A DNA stretch of 64,000 nucleotides from Stenotrophomonas lacuserhaii (GCF_014836545.1 NZ_JACSQS010000007.1:62001-126000), one strand, 5' to 3'; shown: positions 1-8,517, numbered from the stretch's first letter. Notes: generated by a model not told the origin, from the letters alone. Numbers and translations are program-made.

Positions 1-2702
1 TTGCCTATGCCCAGCTGCTGCTGTCCATAAGCCAGACCGAAGGGCGCTACGGCACCACGCACACGGCGGCCAAGTTCTGGGCCAAGTGGCGGGAGGAGGA
101 GTTCGAAGACGCCCACATGCAAGCGCTCAAGAACCAGGCGCTGAAGCCGGATGTGCGCACTGCGCTGTTCGAGGGCAAGCCTGCCGCGCTGGCGGCGTAC
201 TTCGACACGCTATGGTGCGCCCCCATGCAGGCCACCGAGCAGGACCGCTTGCTGGTGAGCCTGTTGACCCCGGCACGGCTGCTCGAATTCCTGCGCGGCT
301 ATGTGCTCTTCGACCGCAAGGTGGGCAAGATCGTTGCCCGCTACCAGCAGTTCTTTGGCATCCGTGCACTGCTGGCCCGCATCAGTCAGAAGAAGCCCGA
401 ATCGCAAGGTGGCGGCCGCGAGGGTGGCGTGGTGTGGCACACAACAGGCTCGGGCAAGAGCTTCACCATGGTGTTTCTGACCAAGGCACTGCTGTTGGTG
501 GATGCCTTGAAAGAATGCCGCCTGGTGGTGGTGACCGATCGAATTGACTTGGAAACCCAGCTCGCCCGCAACTTCATGACCGGCGGGGCCTTTGGCTCCA
601 GCATCGCCACGCAAAAGGACGGGGAAAAGAGCCGGACTCTGTCTGGTCGTGACCTGGCCCAGCGTATCGGTAAAGGCACAGAGCGCATCACCTTCACGCT
701 GGTGCACAAGTTCAACACGGCATCCAAGCTGCCGGAGTGCCGCAACGACTCGGCCGACATGATTGTGCTCGTGGACGAAGGCCACCGCAGCCATGGCGGT
801 GAAACGCATGAGCGCATGAAGAAGGCACTGTCCAAGGCGGCCTATATCGCCTTCACCGGCACCCCGTTGCTCAAGGACGAAAAGACGGCCAGTAAGTTCG
901 GCCCCATCGTGCATGCCTACACCATGCAGCGCGCGGTGGAGGATGAAACCGTGGCCCCGCTACTGTACGAAGAGCGCGTGCCTGAGTTGGACATCAACGA
1001 AGAGGCGGTGAACCGCTGGTTCGAGAAGATCACCAGCAACCTCAGCGATGCCCAGCGCACCGACCTGAAAAAAAAGTTCGCCAAGAAGGGCGCCATCTAC
1101 GGTGCAGCCAACCGCATTGAGTTGATTGCCTGGGACGTCGCCACCCACTTCAACGAGAACATCAAAAAGCTGGATCTTGGCCTGAAGGGACAGATTGCCA
1201 CCGACAGCAAGGTCGACGCCATTCGCTACAAGAAGGCGCTGGACGAAACCGGCTTGGTGACCAGTGCGGTGGTGATCTCGGCCCCGGACACGCGTGAAGG
1301 CAATTCCGATGTGGACGAGGACACACTGCCCGAGGTGCAAAAGTGGTGGAAGCAAGCCATGGCCACCTGCGGCACCGATGCCGAGACCTATGAGAAGCAG
1401 GTGGTCAGTGACTTTGGTACTGACGGTGCCCCTGACCTGCTGATCGTTGTAGACAAGCTGCTGACGGGCTTTGATGAGCCCCGCAACACGGTGCTGTACA
1501 TCGACAAGCCCCTAAAAAGACACAACCTGATTCAGGCCGTGGCCCGCGTCAACCGTCTGCATGACGCCAAGCGCTACGGCGTATTGGTGGACTATCGAGG
1601 GATCTTGAAGGAACTCGACACCGCCATCCGCTCCTACCAGGACTTGGAAGCTCGCACGCAAGGCGGCTTTGATATCAGCGACCTGGAGGGCCTGTACCGA
1701 CAGTTCAACACGGAGTACAAGCGCCTGCCTGCTTTGCACGATGCGCTGTGGTCGTTCTTCGAGTCCGTAACTAACAAACTCGACAGCGAGCAGTACCGGC
1801 AGGTACTGGCACCGAAATTTGTGAAGGGTAGCGACGGCGAGGAGTATGACGAGCGGCAGAAGCTGCGAGACGACTTCTACGAGGCACTGACAGCCTTTGG
1901 TCTGTGCTTGCAGACGGCGCTTTCATCCCGCAGCTTCTTCGAGGACAAGAGCTCTTCTGAAGCGCAGATCGCCCGGTACAAGGCTGATCTACGCTTCTTC
2001 ACCGAGTTACGCCAGATCGCCCGTCGTGATGCGATGGAGACGGTAGATTACAGCGTCTATGAAGAGCAAATCCGAAAGCTGGTAGACAAACAGGTCATCG
2101 GAACGGAAGTACGCGATCCTGATGGCGTCTATCTAGTGCACCAATTGGGGATGGCGGAAGACCCAAAGGACTGGTCGGAAGAGAAAACGCGCAACGAGAC
2201 GGACATGATCCGTACCCGGCTACGCAAAACCATCGAGCAGGAACTGGCAGCCGACCCCTATGCACAGAAGGTGTTTGGCGAGCTTCTGCGTCAGGCCATA
2301 GCTGAAGCGGAGGCCATGTTCGACCATCCGTTGAAGCAGTACGCCCTGTTCAAGTCATTTGAAGAAAAGCTGGAGGCCCGTTCCACCCCGGACTTGCCGG
2401 ATGCTTTGGCAGACAAGCCGAATGCCAAGGCTTACTTTGGTGCAATGCGCCTCGTGCTGGGGGATGACGCCTTTGCAGAATTGAGTGGAGATTCGAAGGA
2501 CAGGCTTGTACAGCAAGCGATTGCGATGGACGCAGTGGTGCGCGACGCGGTTGCAGAGAACTCACTCAATCCACAGAACATAGAGACAGCCATACGGAAG
2601 GGCTTGTTGCCGCTTCTGTTTGGTACGCTGGGCCTGGACAATGCCAAGCATGTGGTAGAACAAGTCATCCAGATAACGCGTATCGGTTTGTTGAGGTCTT
2701 AA
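1..2702 (+). CDS. hsdR: Type I restriction enzyme R subunit, 3' part (5' end outside window)
   Basis: The reading frame is already open at the left edge (frame beginning at base 3), so the start codon lies outside the window and about 900 residues are visible. HsdR is the ATP-dependent motor and nuclease subunit of type I restriction-modification complexes, which translocates and cuts unmodified foreign DNA. Visible helicase motifs are Walker A GSGKS (near 447-462), a DEGH box in place of DEAD/DEAH (about 772-785), a TGTP motif (about 858-870), and a late helicase segment with LLTGFDEP and QAVARVNR (about 1455-1555). The N-terminal nuclease domain is not visible. The metallopeptidase gene follows after 8 bases, so the two are probably co-transcribed. 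hsdM and hsdS would be expected to the left of the window. Confidence 0.93.
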   Translation, partial: AYAQLLLSISQTEGRYGTTHTAAKFWAKWREEEFEDAHMQALKNQALKPDVRTALFEGKPAALAAYFDTLWCAPMQATEQDRLLVSLLTPARLLEFLRGYVLFDRKVGKIVARYQQFFGIRALLARISQKKPESQGGGREGGVVWHTTGSGKSFTMVFLTKALLLVDALKECRLVVVTDRIDLETQLARNFMTGGAFGSSIATQKDGEKSRTLSGRDLAQRIGKGTERITFTLVHKFNTASKLPECRNDSADMIVLVDEGHRSHGGETHERMKKALSKAAYIAFTGTPLLKDEKTASKFGPIVHAYTMQRAVEDETVAPLLYEERVPELDINEEAVNRWFEKITSNLSDAQRTDLKKKFAKKGAIYGAANRIELIAWDVATHFNENIKKLDLGLKGQIATDSKVDAIRYKKALDETGLVTSAVVISAPDTREGNSDVDEDTLPEVQKWWKQAMATCGTDAETYEKQVVSDFGTDGAPDLLIVVDKLLTGFDEPRNTVLYIDKPLKRHNLIQAVARVNRLHDAKRYGVLVDYRGILKELDTAIRSYQDLEARTQGGFDISDLEGLYRQFNTEYKRLPALHDALWSFFESVTNKLDSEQYRQVLAPKFVKGSDGEEYDERQKLRDDFYEALTAFGLCLQTALSSRSFFEDKSSSEAQIARYKADLRFFTELRQIARRDAMETVDYSVYEEQIRKLVDKQVIGTEVRDPDGVYLVHQLGMAEDPKDWSEEKTRNETDMIRTRLRKTIEQELAADPYAQKVFGELLRQAIAEAEAMFDHPLKQYALFKSFEEKLEARSTPDLPDALADKPNAKAYFGAMRLVLGDDAFAELSGDSKDRLVQQAIAMDAVVRDAVAENSLNPQNIETAIRKGLLPLLFGTLGLDNAKHVVEQVIQITRIGLLRS

Positions 2703-2710
2703 GCATTCCG

Positions 2711-3454
2711 ATGTGTAAAAAAATATCAGAGCATCGCTTTGCCTATGGCGATGAAATCATTGCGTTTCATCTGCGTCGGCAGCCATCACGGTCAGTGACG
2801 AGCGTCGCCATTCATGTGGAGCCAGACGCACGCGTTCTGGTGGATGCCCCCGATACGGCACCATTGGCAGAAGTTTTGGCTGCGGTGAAAAAACGTGCGC
2901 GTTGGATTAGCCAGCATGTCAGTTCTGTCAGGGGGCGACTGGCTCATGTCCTGCCTAGAGAGTACGTGAGTGGTGAATCATTGCACTACCTGGGCCGGCG
3001 TTATCGCCTGAAAGTTGCTATCGACGCAGTCTCAAAGGCCCAGGCTAGGATGCGGGGTGCTTTCATCGTCGTGACGACACCAGAGCAAGCCCCAGCCACG
3101 ATCAAAAAAGCGTTGGATGCCTGGTATCGCCAGCGAGCGCGGGAGGTATTTGCTGACCGGCTTGCGGTAGTTTCAACTCCCCTCCGGTGGGTCAAGCAGC
3201 ATCCATCAACACGCCTGCAGTTCATGACTGTGCAATGGGGAAGTTGCTCACCCTTGGGCCGCATCACACTGAACCCGCTGCTGGTGAAGGCTCCACGTGA
3301 GTGCATCGACTACGTGCTGCTTCACGAGTTGTGTCACCTCCTTCACCACAATCACAGTCCAAAGTTCTATCGGACACTTGATCGACACATGCCGAACTGG
3401 AGAGCTGTCAAGGAGAAGCTCGACAACATGGCTGAGGAAGTATTTCGAATCTAG
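2711..3454 (+). CDS. YgjP/SprT-like zinc metallopeptidase (DUF45 family)
   Basis: This 247-residue protein carries the gluzincin motif HELCHLLHHNHSPKFY (encoded near 3325-3370), in which HELCH supplies two zinc-binding histidines and the catalytic Glu. The stretch QWGSCSPLGRITLNP just before it is typical of the YgjP/DUF45 (COG1451) family, and the length fits. The start ATG lies 8 bases after the hsdR stop. Members of this family are often found beside type I restriction genes; the substrate is unknown. No signal peptide is seen, so it is probably cytoplasmic. The family call is firm; any role in the restriction locus is inferred only from position. Confidence 0.85.
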   Translation: MCKKISEHRFAYGDEIIAFHLRRQPSRSVTSVAIHVEPDARVLVDAPDTAPLAEVLAAVKKRARWISQHVSSVRGRLAHVLPREYVSGESLHYLGRRYRLKVAIDAVSKAQARMRGAFIVVTTPEQAPATIKKALDAWYRQRAREVFADRLAVVSTPLRWVKQHPSTRLQFMTVQWGSCSPLGRITLNPLLVKAPRECIDYVLLHELCHLLHHNHSPKFYRTLDRHMPNWRAVKEKLDNMAEEVFRI

Positions 3455-3581
3455 TGTGATAGTGGCTGGGGTTTCAGTTATTCAAAATAATTTCAAACAC
3501 ATATTACCCTGAAGATGCCAGTGGTTAATGGCTTCGCGTGTATATGCTCCGCTATGACGCATCTGCTTTGAGGGTGGGTTG

Positions 3582-3686
3582 ATGAGTGAAAAATCCGATT
3601 GCCTGTATTGCGTGTTTGTAGTTATTGCAGCAGTCGCTACGGCAGTAGCCAGCTGCGTGCTGTCAGGTGAAGCTGACGGCGCGTAG
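3582..3686 (+). CDS. Short membrane peptide, copy 1 (34 aa)
   Basis: ATG-started 34-codon frame with a charged, Cys-containing N-terminus (MSEKSDCLYC) followed by one hydrophobic helix rich in V, I and A. A GAGGGTGG-type ribosome site lies just upstream. A second frame with the same LYCV(F/M)VV core sits at 4762-4887, each directly before a hairpin and a DUF932 gene. The sequence about 90-110 bases upstream of each copy is also similar (TTTCA-ACACATA). The repeated order argues for a real gene. It could be a small membrane protein, a toxin-like peptide or a leader peptide; no family is recognised. Confidence 0.5.
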   Translation: MSEKSDCLYCVFVVIAAVATAVASCVLSGEADGA

Positions 3687-3718
3687 TTCTACAAATAAGA
3701 AATTACCTACATGCACAA

Positions 3719-3750
3719 GCACAAGGCCCGGGATCTCCCGGGCCTTGTGC
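3719..3750. terminator. 15-bp perfect hairpin between peptide 1 and DUF932 copy 1
   Basis: The arms (3719-3733 and 3736-3750) are GCACAAGGCCCGGGA and its exact complement around a 2-base loop, followed by TTTTGTG. It ends 30 bases before the DUF932 ATG at 3781, so it could terminate or attenuate transcription entering that gene. A nearly identical hairpin lies in the second cassette. Confidence 0.7.
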
Positions 3751-3780
3751 TTTTGTGTCTTGTGAAATGAGGAGGTATTT

Positions 3781-4587
3781 ATGCATCTTGTTCAGACGAT
3801 GGCCTATGCCGGCGCTACGCCCTGGCATGGACTGGGTAACAGGTTGGAACGGCAGCAGCCCATAGAGGTGTGGAAGCAGCAAGCCGGGATGGATTGGCAG
3901 ATCGAAGACTCAGACGTGCGTTTCATCACGGGCAGTAATGCCGTCGGTGCCATCCACTCCTTCCCGGAGCAGAAGGTGTTGTATCGCTCTGATACCAGGG
4001 AGCCACTAGCAGTCGTCTCCAAGCGGTTCAAGGTGGTCCAGCCGGGAGAGATCCTGGAGTTCTACCGTGAACTGACACAGCACAGCGGCTTTGAGCTGGA
4101 GACGGCAGGGGTACTCAAGGGCGGCAAAAAGTTCTGGGCCATGGATCGGACGGGGCAGAGCACGTCGCTCAAAGGTCGTGACAAGGTGGAGGGCTATCTG
4201 TTGTTGGCCACTGCTTGCGATGGCACTCTGGCCACGACGGCGCAATTCACGTCGGTACGTGTGGTGTGCAACAACACCCTGCAGATCGCTCTGGGAGACA
4301 GCAGTGGAGCCATCAAGGTTCCGCACCGCAGTCAGTTCGACCCGGATGCAGTGAAGCGTCAGCTGGGGATCACCGTTTCGACATGGGACGGCTTTGTAGA
4401 CCGGCTGAAGGCTCTTTGCGAGCGATCAGTAGACCCGGATACGGTCGATGGTCTGCTTCGTCGAGTGCTGACCTACCCAGGGCAGGGTGCTTCGGCTGAG
4501 GTCGTCAACGAACAGGCTCTGGCCAGCGTCCGTGCGCTGTATGAAGGGCGAGGGGCGAGACTGCGCGCTGCCCTGACTGCTGGCTAG
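3781..4587 (+). CDS. DUF932 / phage-plasmid-like protein (TIGR03299 type), copy 1, C-terminally shortened
   Basis: This 268-residue protein begins with the TIGR03299/DUF932 signature (MAYAGATPWHGLGN) and continues with conserved blocks such as KVLYRSDT, PLAVVS-RFKVVQPGEILEFY and VRVVCNNTL. The biochemical role of the family is unknown; it is typical of plasmids, phages and integrative elements. AGGAGG precedes the ATG at good spacing. It is closely similar along its length to the 317-residue protein at 4968-5921, but stops after YEGRGARLRAALTAG, missing the roughly 50-residue tail of copy 2. The junction looks like an internal deletion that brings EG next to GARL-R and then runs into a different end. 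Confidence 0.8.
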   Translation: MHLVQTMAYAGATPWHGLGNRLERQQPIEVWKQQAGMDWQIEDSDVRFITGSNAVGAIHSFPEQKVLYRSDTREPLAVVSKRFKVVQPGEILEFYRELTQHSGFELETAGVLKGGKKFWAMDRTGQSTSLKGRDKVEGYLLLATACDGTLATTAQFTSVRVVCNNTLQIALGDSSGAIKVPHRSQFDPDAVKRQLGITVSTWDGFVDRLKALCERSVDPDTVDGLLRRVLTYPGQGASAEVVNEQALASVRALYEGRGARLRAALTAG

Positions 4588-4761
4588 CATTGGTATTGAA
4601 GGCGTCGGTGTGCGCAGCCACCCAAGATCTAGTTTGCTGCGACGACGGAACATCTCTCTTCGACTTAAAAAGTTTTCAGACACATACCACCCCAGTGAGA
4701 TCCGTGGAGATCGGTCTCGCGTTAGGGGCTCCGCTTAGCAGCCTCCTTTAAGGTGGTCTTT

Positions 4762-4887
4762 ATGACGGAAAGCAAAGTTGAACTGCTCTACTGCGTGATG
4801 GTAGTCGCCACGGGCGTCGTGGCTGGGATCCTGAAATCCTCCAACCCATCGCCGTGCATCAGATGCGGAGTCTTTTCCCGCACCTAG
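4762..4887 (+). CDS. Short membrane peptide, copy 2 (41 aa)
   Basis: ATG-started 41-codon frame with the core LLYCVMVVATGVVAGIL, matching LYCVFVVIAAVATAVA of the peptide at 3582, and a C-terminal tail with a CIRC pair. CCTTTAAGGTGG lies just upstream as a possible ribosome site. It occupies the same position, before a hairpin and a DUF932 gene, as copy 1. One predicted transmembrane helix; no recognised family. Confidence 0.5.
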   Translation: MTESKVELLYCVMVVATGVVAGILKSSNPSPCIRCGVFSRT

Positions 4888-4906
4888 CTATTAGCCACAG
4901 TGACCA

Positions 4907-4937
4907 GCACAAGGCCCGGCTCGTCCGGGCCTTGTGC
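4907..4937. terminator. 13-bp hairpin between peptide 2 and DUF932 copy 2
   Basis: Arms 4907-4919 (GCACAAGGCCCGG) and 4925-4937 are exact complements around a 5-base loop, followed by ATTTATG. It has the same outer stem as the hairpin at 3719-3750 and ends 30 bases before the DUF932 start at 4968, so both sequence and position are conserved between the cassettes. Confidence 0.7.
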
Positions 4938-4967
4938 ATTTATGACCCTGAGACAAGAGGTAGTGAT

Positions 4968-5921
4968 ATGCATCTGATCGATACGATGGCCTACACAGGC
5001 CAGACACCCTGGCATGGTCTAGGCAACAAGTTGAGCGAACAGCAGCCCATCGAGGTGTGGAAGCAAAAGGCCGGCATGGACTGGCAGATCGAGGAGTCCC
5101 CCGTTAGGTTTGCCGCAGAAGGACAGGGCACTGAGCCGCTCAACGCGTTTCCGGGCAACAAGGTCCTCTATCGCTCCGACACGAAGGCGCCCTTGGCGGT
5201 TGTATCCGATCGCTACCAGGTAGTACAGCCTGGTGAGATCCTAGAGTTCTACCGGGATCTGACGCGAGACAACGGCTTCAAGCTGGAAACTGCCGGCGTT
5301 CTACGGGAGGGGCGCAAGTTCTGGGCCCTAGCGAGGACTGGGCAGAGCACCATGCTGAAGGGGCGGGACAAAGTGGATGGCTATCTGCTTTTAGCCACCG
5401 CCTGTGACGGAACGCTAGCCACGACTGCACAGTTCACCTCTGTCAGGGTGGTCTGCAACAACACCCTGTCAGTAGCCGTCCGGGAGTCAGAGGGCGCTAT
5501 CAAGGTCCCACACCGAAGCCATTTCGACCCGGAGCTGGTCAAGCGACAGCTTGGCATCACCGTCGCGGCCTGGGACGGATTTGTCGAGCGTATGAAGGCA
5601 CTAGTTGAGTGCCCTGTCGATCCGGACTCAGTGGACGGTCTGTTGCGTCGCGTACTGACCTATCCGGCACCCAATGCATCCCCTGTGGTCAATGAGCGGG
5701 CAGTCTCACACGTGCGTGGCTTGTTCGAAGGTGGCGGGCTAGGGGCGCATTCTGCTTCTAGTCGCGGCACGGCGTGGGGGCTTCTCAATGGCATCACTGA
5801 GTACGTCGACCACCATCGGCGCGCCCGCAGTGACGACCACCGCAAGGATGCCGCCTGGTTTGGTGAGGGCGCGCGCCTCAAGCGTCGGGCGTGGGAAGAG
5901 ATGCTGGAGCTCGTTGCATGA
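4968..5921 (+). CDS. DUF932 / phage-plasmid-like protein (TIGR03299 type), copy 2, full length
   Basis: 317 residues from the ATG at 4968, chosen because AGAGGTAG precedes it and it aligns with the start of copy 1; an upstream in-frame ATG at 4854 would run through the hairpin. It shares with copy 1 the MAYTGQTPWHGLGN start and the blocks KVLYRSDT, VVQPGEILEFYRDLT and VRVVCNNTL. The C-terminal region (about residues 258-317) has GTAWGLLNGITEYVDHH and FGEGARLKRRAWEEM, the usual family ending. The stop overlaps the radC-like start (ATGA at 5918-5921), implying translational coupling. Its biochemical role is unknown. Confidence 0.87.
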   Translation: MHLIDTMAYTGQTPWHGLGNKLSEQQPIEVWKQKAGMDWQIEESPVRFAAEGQGTEPLNAFPGNKVLYRSDTKAPLAVVSDRYQVVQPGEILEFYRDLTRDNGFKLETAGVLREGRKFWALARTGQSTMLKGRDKVDGYLLLATACDGTLATTAQFTSVRVVCNNTLSVAVRESEGAIKVPHRSHFDPELVKRQLGITVAAWDGFVERMKALVECPVDPDSVDGLLRRVLTYPAPNASPVVNERAVSHVRGLFEGGGLGAHSASSRGTAWGLLNGITEYVDHHRRARSDDHRKDAAWFGEGARLKRRAWEEMLELVA

Positions 5922-6427
5922 TGCGGGCCCGGCTAGGTGGCCTCGTAACCGAGGGTGACCAGGCAGGGCTTGAGAAACGCGCAAGGGCACGGGACGACAA
6001 GGCCGTCGCTCGTGCCCTGCGTATTCTCGAGCGGCGTGCTCAAGCACCCGGCCTCTTGATGGGGGACGCTGTGACTTGCGGGTCGTTCTTCAGACTGCGC
6101 TTAGGCGGAGAGGTTCGCGAGCACTTTGAGGTCGCATTTCTCAACAGGAAGAACTGCCTAATCGCTGTAGAACGCTTGTTCTCGGGAACGATCGATGGAG
6201 CCCAGATATCGCCCAGGATCGTGGCGCAGCGAGCCCTAGCCCTGAACGCCGCCGCGGCGATCGTGGCGCATAACCATCCGAGCGGAGATCCCGAGCCTTC
6301 AGAAGCTGATCGTCTAGTGACGACTCAACTGAGGAGCGTTCTTAGGATGGTCGATGTGACGCTTTTGGACCATTTCGTCATCACTTCGACTGGAGCCGTT
6401 TCACTTGCCGCGCGAGGGGTTTGCTAG
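5918..6427 (+). CDS. radC: RadC-like JAB/MPN-domain protein
   Basis: 169-residue protein with the JAMM metal motif HNHPSGDPEPSEAD (about residues 118-131) and RadC hallmarks such as EHFEVAFLNRKN and LDHFVITSTGAVSLAARG. It lacks the helix-hairpin-helix N-terminus of chromosomal RadC (about 225 residues), as is usual for RadC-like proteins of mobile elements. JAMM proteins are metal-dependent hydrolases, but the role of RadC is not settled. The start at 5918 is chosen because it overlaps the preceding DUF932 stop as ATGA; an in-frame ATG at 5891 is the alternative. Confidence 0.9.
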   Translation: MMRARLGGLVTEGDQAGLEKRARARDDKAVARALRILERRAQAPGLLMGDAVTCGSFFRLRLGGEVREHFEVAFLNRKNCLIAVERLFSGTIDGAQISPRIVAQRALALNAAAAIVAHNHPSGDPEPSEADRLVTTQLRSVLRMVDVTLLDHFVITSTGAVSLAARGVC

Positions 6428-6470
6428 CCGCTATGACGCCGGTGGTGACGCATTTGACCCTTTCTTGACG

Positions 6471-6695
6471 CTAGTCGAGCAGAGATCCGGGACGCACGCC
6501 GAGTGCAACCGCAATGCGTTCAATGTTGTAGATCGTCACGTTCTTCTCTCCCCGCTCGATCATACCGACGTAGGTTCTGTGGACGCCTGCCGCTTCAGCA
6601 AGCTCCTCCTGTGATAGCCCACGCTCCTTCCTTAGCCGACGCACATTGGCGGCGAACAGAGAGACAAGTCGCGTTTCATTAGCTCCTCGGGCCAT
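6471..6695 (-). CDS. XRE-family helix-turn-helix regulator
   Basis: 74-residue protein that is almost entirely one Cro/C1-type HTH domain: NVRRLRKERGLSQEELAE, AAGVHRTYVGMIERGEKN, then NIERIAVALGV. It is the size of restriction-modification controller proteins and of small element regulators. It converges on the radC-like gene and starts toward the intergenic space at 6696-6958, where its own promoter should lie. Its target is unknown. Confidence 0.88.
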   Translation of the reverse strand: MARGANETRLVSLFAANVRRLRKERGLSQEELAEAAGVHRTYVGMIERGEKNVTIYNIERIAVALGVRPGSLLD

Positions 6696-6958
6696 CGCCT
6701 GATGGTCCCGGTTTGAATACTGTGATTCGACATACTACGATTAGCGTGCGTGCGGTTTTTCGCTGCGACGGCGGATCCGCAGGCTGCTAAACCTCGGAAC
6801 TAAGCGGATGCCCGACAAGTGATAGCTCACGTCGTCCGCCGTTCTGTAGCCCTGTAGTCCGAATCATCTTGTAACAACGTTTGCCCTAGTGGTGGGCCGC
6901 TGACCAGCACCAAATGCATCAAAGATCTGCGTTTTACACAACCAAGGAGAAACACCGC

Positions 6959-7309
6959 GTGGGCGTTCTTTTCTACAACCTACTTCTCACCTTCTTCATC
7001 ATTCCCATCACAATCCGGGCCTTCCTTAGCCTTAAGCGCGGGCGCCACCCGCTCCCACACTTCCAGAACAATGTGGTCGTAAATCGGATCAAGCTGGAGA
7101 AGGCGATCGGCATGTTCTCGCCGATCATCTTCTGGGTCTTCCATATCTCCCTGTTGCTTTGGAACTTCTACATCGATGCGTGGCTTGGCGTGATAGTCAT
7201 CGCGACGTACATGGTGGCCAGTTCAATGCTTTCGGCCCAGATCAAAGCCAAGCAAATCGGCGTCATTCCCGAAAGCGCAGGCGTGGTCGGCAACGACACT
7301 CAGAGTTAA
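6959..7309 (+). CDS. Small integral membrane protein of unknown function
   Basis: 116 residues from a GTG at 6959, preferred because AAGGAG lies about 9 bases upstream; the in-frame ATG at 6914 has no ribosome site. A hydrophobic N-terminal helix (FYNLLLTFFIIPITIRAF), a central basic segment and two closely spaced helices (about residues 60-95) suggest three transmembrane segments. No family is recognised. It stands alone between the XRE regulator and the small frame at 7416. Confidence 0.6.
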   Translation: MGVLFYNLLLTFFIIPITIRAFLSLKRGRHPLPHFQNNVVVNRIKLEKAIGMFSPIIFWVFHISLLLWNFYIDAWLGVIVIATYMVASSMLSAQIKAKQIGVIPESAGVVGNDTQS

Positions 7310-7415
7310 GCCGCTCAGTTCGCTCTTTCGCTACGGCGTCCTCGCGGCGCCGTGGAGTGCGGCCCGACGAACTTCACCTTCACAATGAATCAAAAGCCGT
7401 CCATTCGGAGGCGCT

Positions 7416-7641
7416 ATGAAAAAAAACGGTAGATGAGCAACGGGTCGAGTGGGCTCTTAGTATGGCGGCGGAGCTGTGGGCTCGAATAAGAGAGCTTGAA
7501 GCCTCCTCCCAGCCCCACTGGCGTGCTCTGGCGCGACAGAGAGCCAGCGTCGACTGTCTGATAAGAGAGGCTGCCTACTTCGAACGAATCGCTTCGGCGA
7601 TCGAGCTCCGGAACGCAATCGACGATCTGGCTCCGTTCTGA
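7416..7641 (+). pseudogene. Small alpha-helical ORF with A8 tract just after its start (frameshift or slippage)
   Basis: An ATG at 7416 sits behind a strong GGAGG site but reads only six codons to TGA because of eight A's after the ATG. If one A were absent, the frame would begin MKKTVDEQRVEWALSMAAEL and run to the stop at 7639-7641, giving a roughly 74-residue helical protein. In the actual sequence, a 59-residue frame can start at ATG 7462 but has no clear ribosome site. It may be a pseudogene, a homopolymer sequencing error, or a gene expressed by slippage on the A8 run. Confidence 0.45.
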
Positions 7642-7816
7642 CATTCCAGGACGCGCCAGAAGGTGGCGGTGTAAGGCGAGGTAAGCCGTGAAGGAATGCA
7701 GGCCAAATTCTGCGGGGAGCCGGATGTTAGACCGCGCAAGCCCGATCCCTGCGCATATCGGTGATCACACGATCTAAGCCCCACAGGACTGGGTAGTACA
7801 ATCAAGAGGAAACAAG

Positions 7817-8443
7817 ATGAGCATGGATGGCAGGGCTCTCCTGGCCGCGCTAGCTGTAGCAATGTTGCTCGGCTGCAACAAGGAAAATCATGACGTTACC
7901 CCTTCGGGTGCCACCAACCTAGAAGGGTGCCCAGTCCCGGCTGGTATCCAGTGGGCGGATGCAGAGGCGATTCGATGTGATCAAAGCGTGGTTAGAAGTC
8001 CGCCATTGGAGTCGGCGGAGGCTGCACGCACGCTGCTCATATCGGACGAAGATGTCATCGATGCGGCCGTAGCAAAGGAGGCTGAGAAATCTGAAGGAGC
8101 CACCGAATACAGGGAAGCTCGAAAGTTGACCGAGGGCGATCTGACTGGCGATGGCAGTTCGGAATTGGTGGTGCTCTTCACCTTGGAGGGTGTCGGTGGC
8201 GGGAACGGCGCTGACGGCTTCCTGGCGGCCTTCCAGCGCGATTCGAGCGGCCAATTAAGTGCGGCCGACACCCTTCCAGTGGCCGGATACGGCGGGTCAG
8301 CTCAAGACGTTCGGATCGAGGCAGGCGACGCGCTTGTGAAGTTGCTAGTGCAAGGGCCGGATGATCCGGCCTGTTGTCCTTCAGAGGAATTGGAAGGACG
8401 CTACGTTCTGCACCAGGGTAGGTGGCTGCAAGTGCAGCCTTGA
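7817..8443 (+). CDS. Putative secreted lipoprotein
   Basis: 208 residues with a lipoprotein signal: hydrophobic LLAALAVAMLLGC with the lipobox Cys at about residue 20, then the polar NKENHD. The mature part is acidic; LTEGDLTGDGSSELVVLFTLEG resembles FG-GAP/EF-hand-like DGDGxxE loops of periplasmic proteins. A CCSEE-type cysteine pair lies near the end. AAGAGGAAACAAG precedes the ATG. Localisation is well supported; the function is unknown. Confidence 0.7.
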   Translation: MSMDGRALLAALAVAMLLGCNKENHDVTPSGATNLEGCPVPAGIQWADAEAIRCDQSVVRSPPLESAEAARTLLISDEDVIDAAVAKEAEKSEGATEYREARKLTEGDLTGDGSSELVVLFTLEGVGGGNGADGFLAAFQRDSSGQLSAADTLPVAGYGGSAQDVRIEAGDALVKLLVQGPDDPACCPSEELEGRYVLHQGRWLQVQP

Positions 8444-8476
8444 GTGGGCCCTGAGTCTGTGTAAGGAAGGATGAAA

Positions 8477-8517
8477 TGGCCAGAGACAGAAGAGCTTAGC
8501 TCTTCTGTCTCTGGCCA
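8477..8517. repeat. 41-base perfect palindrome (19-bp arms)
   Basis: The arms 8477-8495 and 8499-8517 are exact reverse complements around TTA. It lies between the converging lipoprotein and ATPase genes, where a bidirectional terminator would be expected, although there is no long T run on the + side. Confidence 0.75.
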
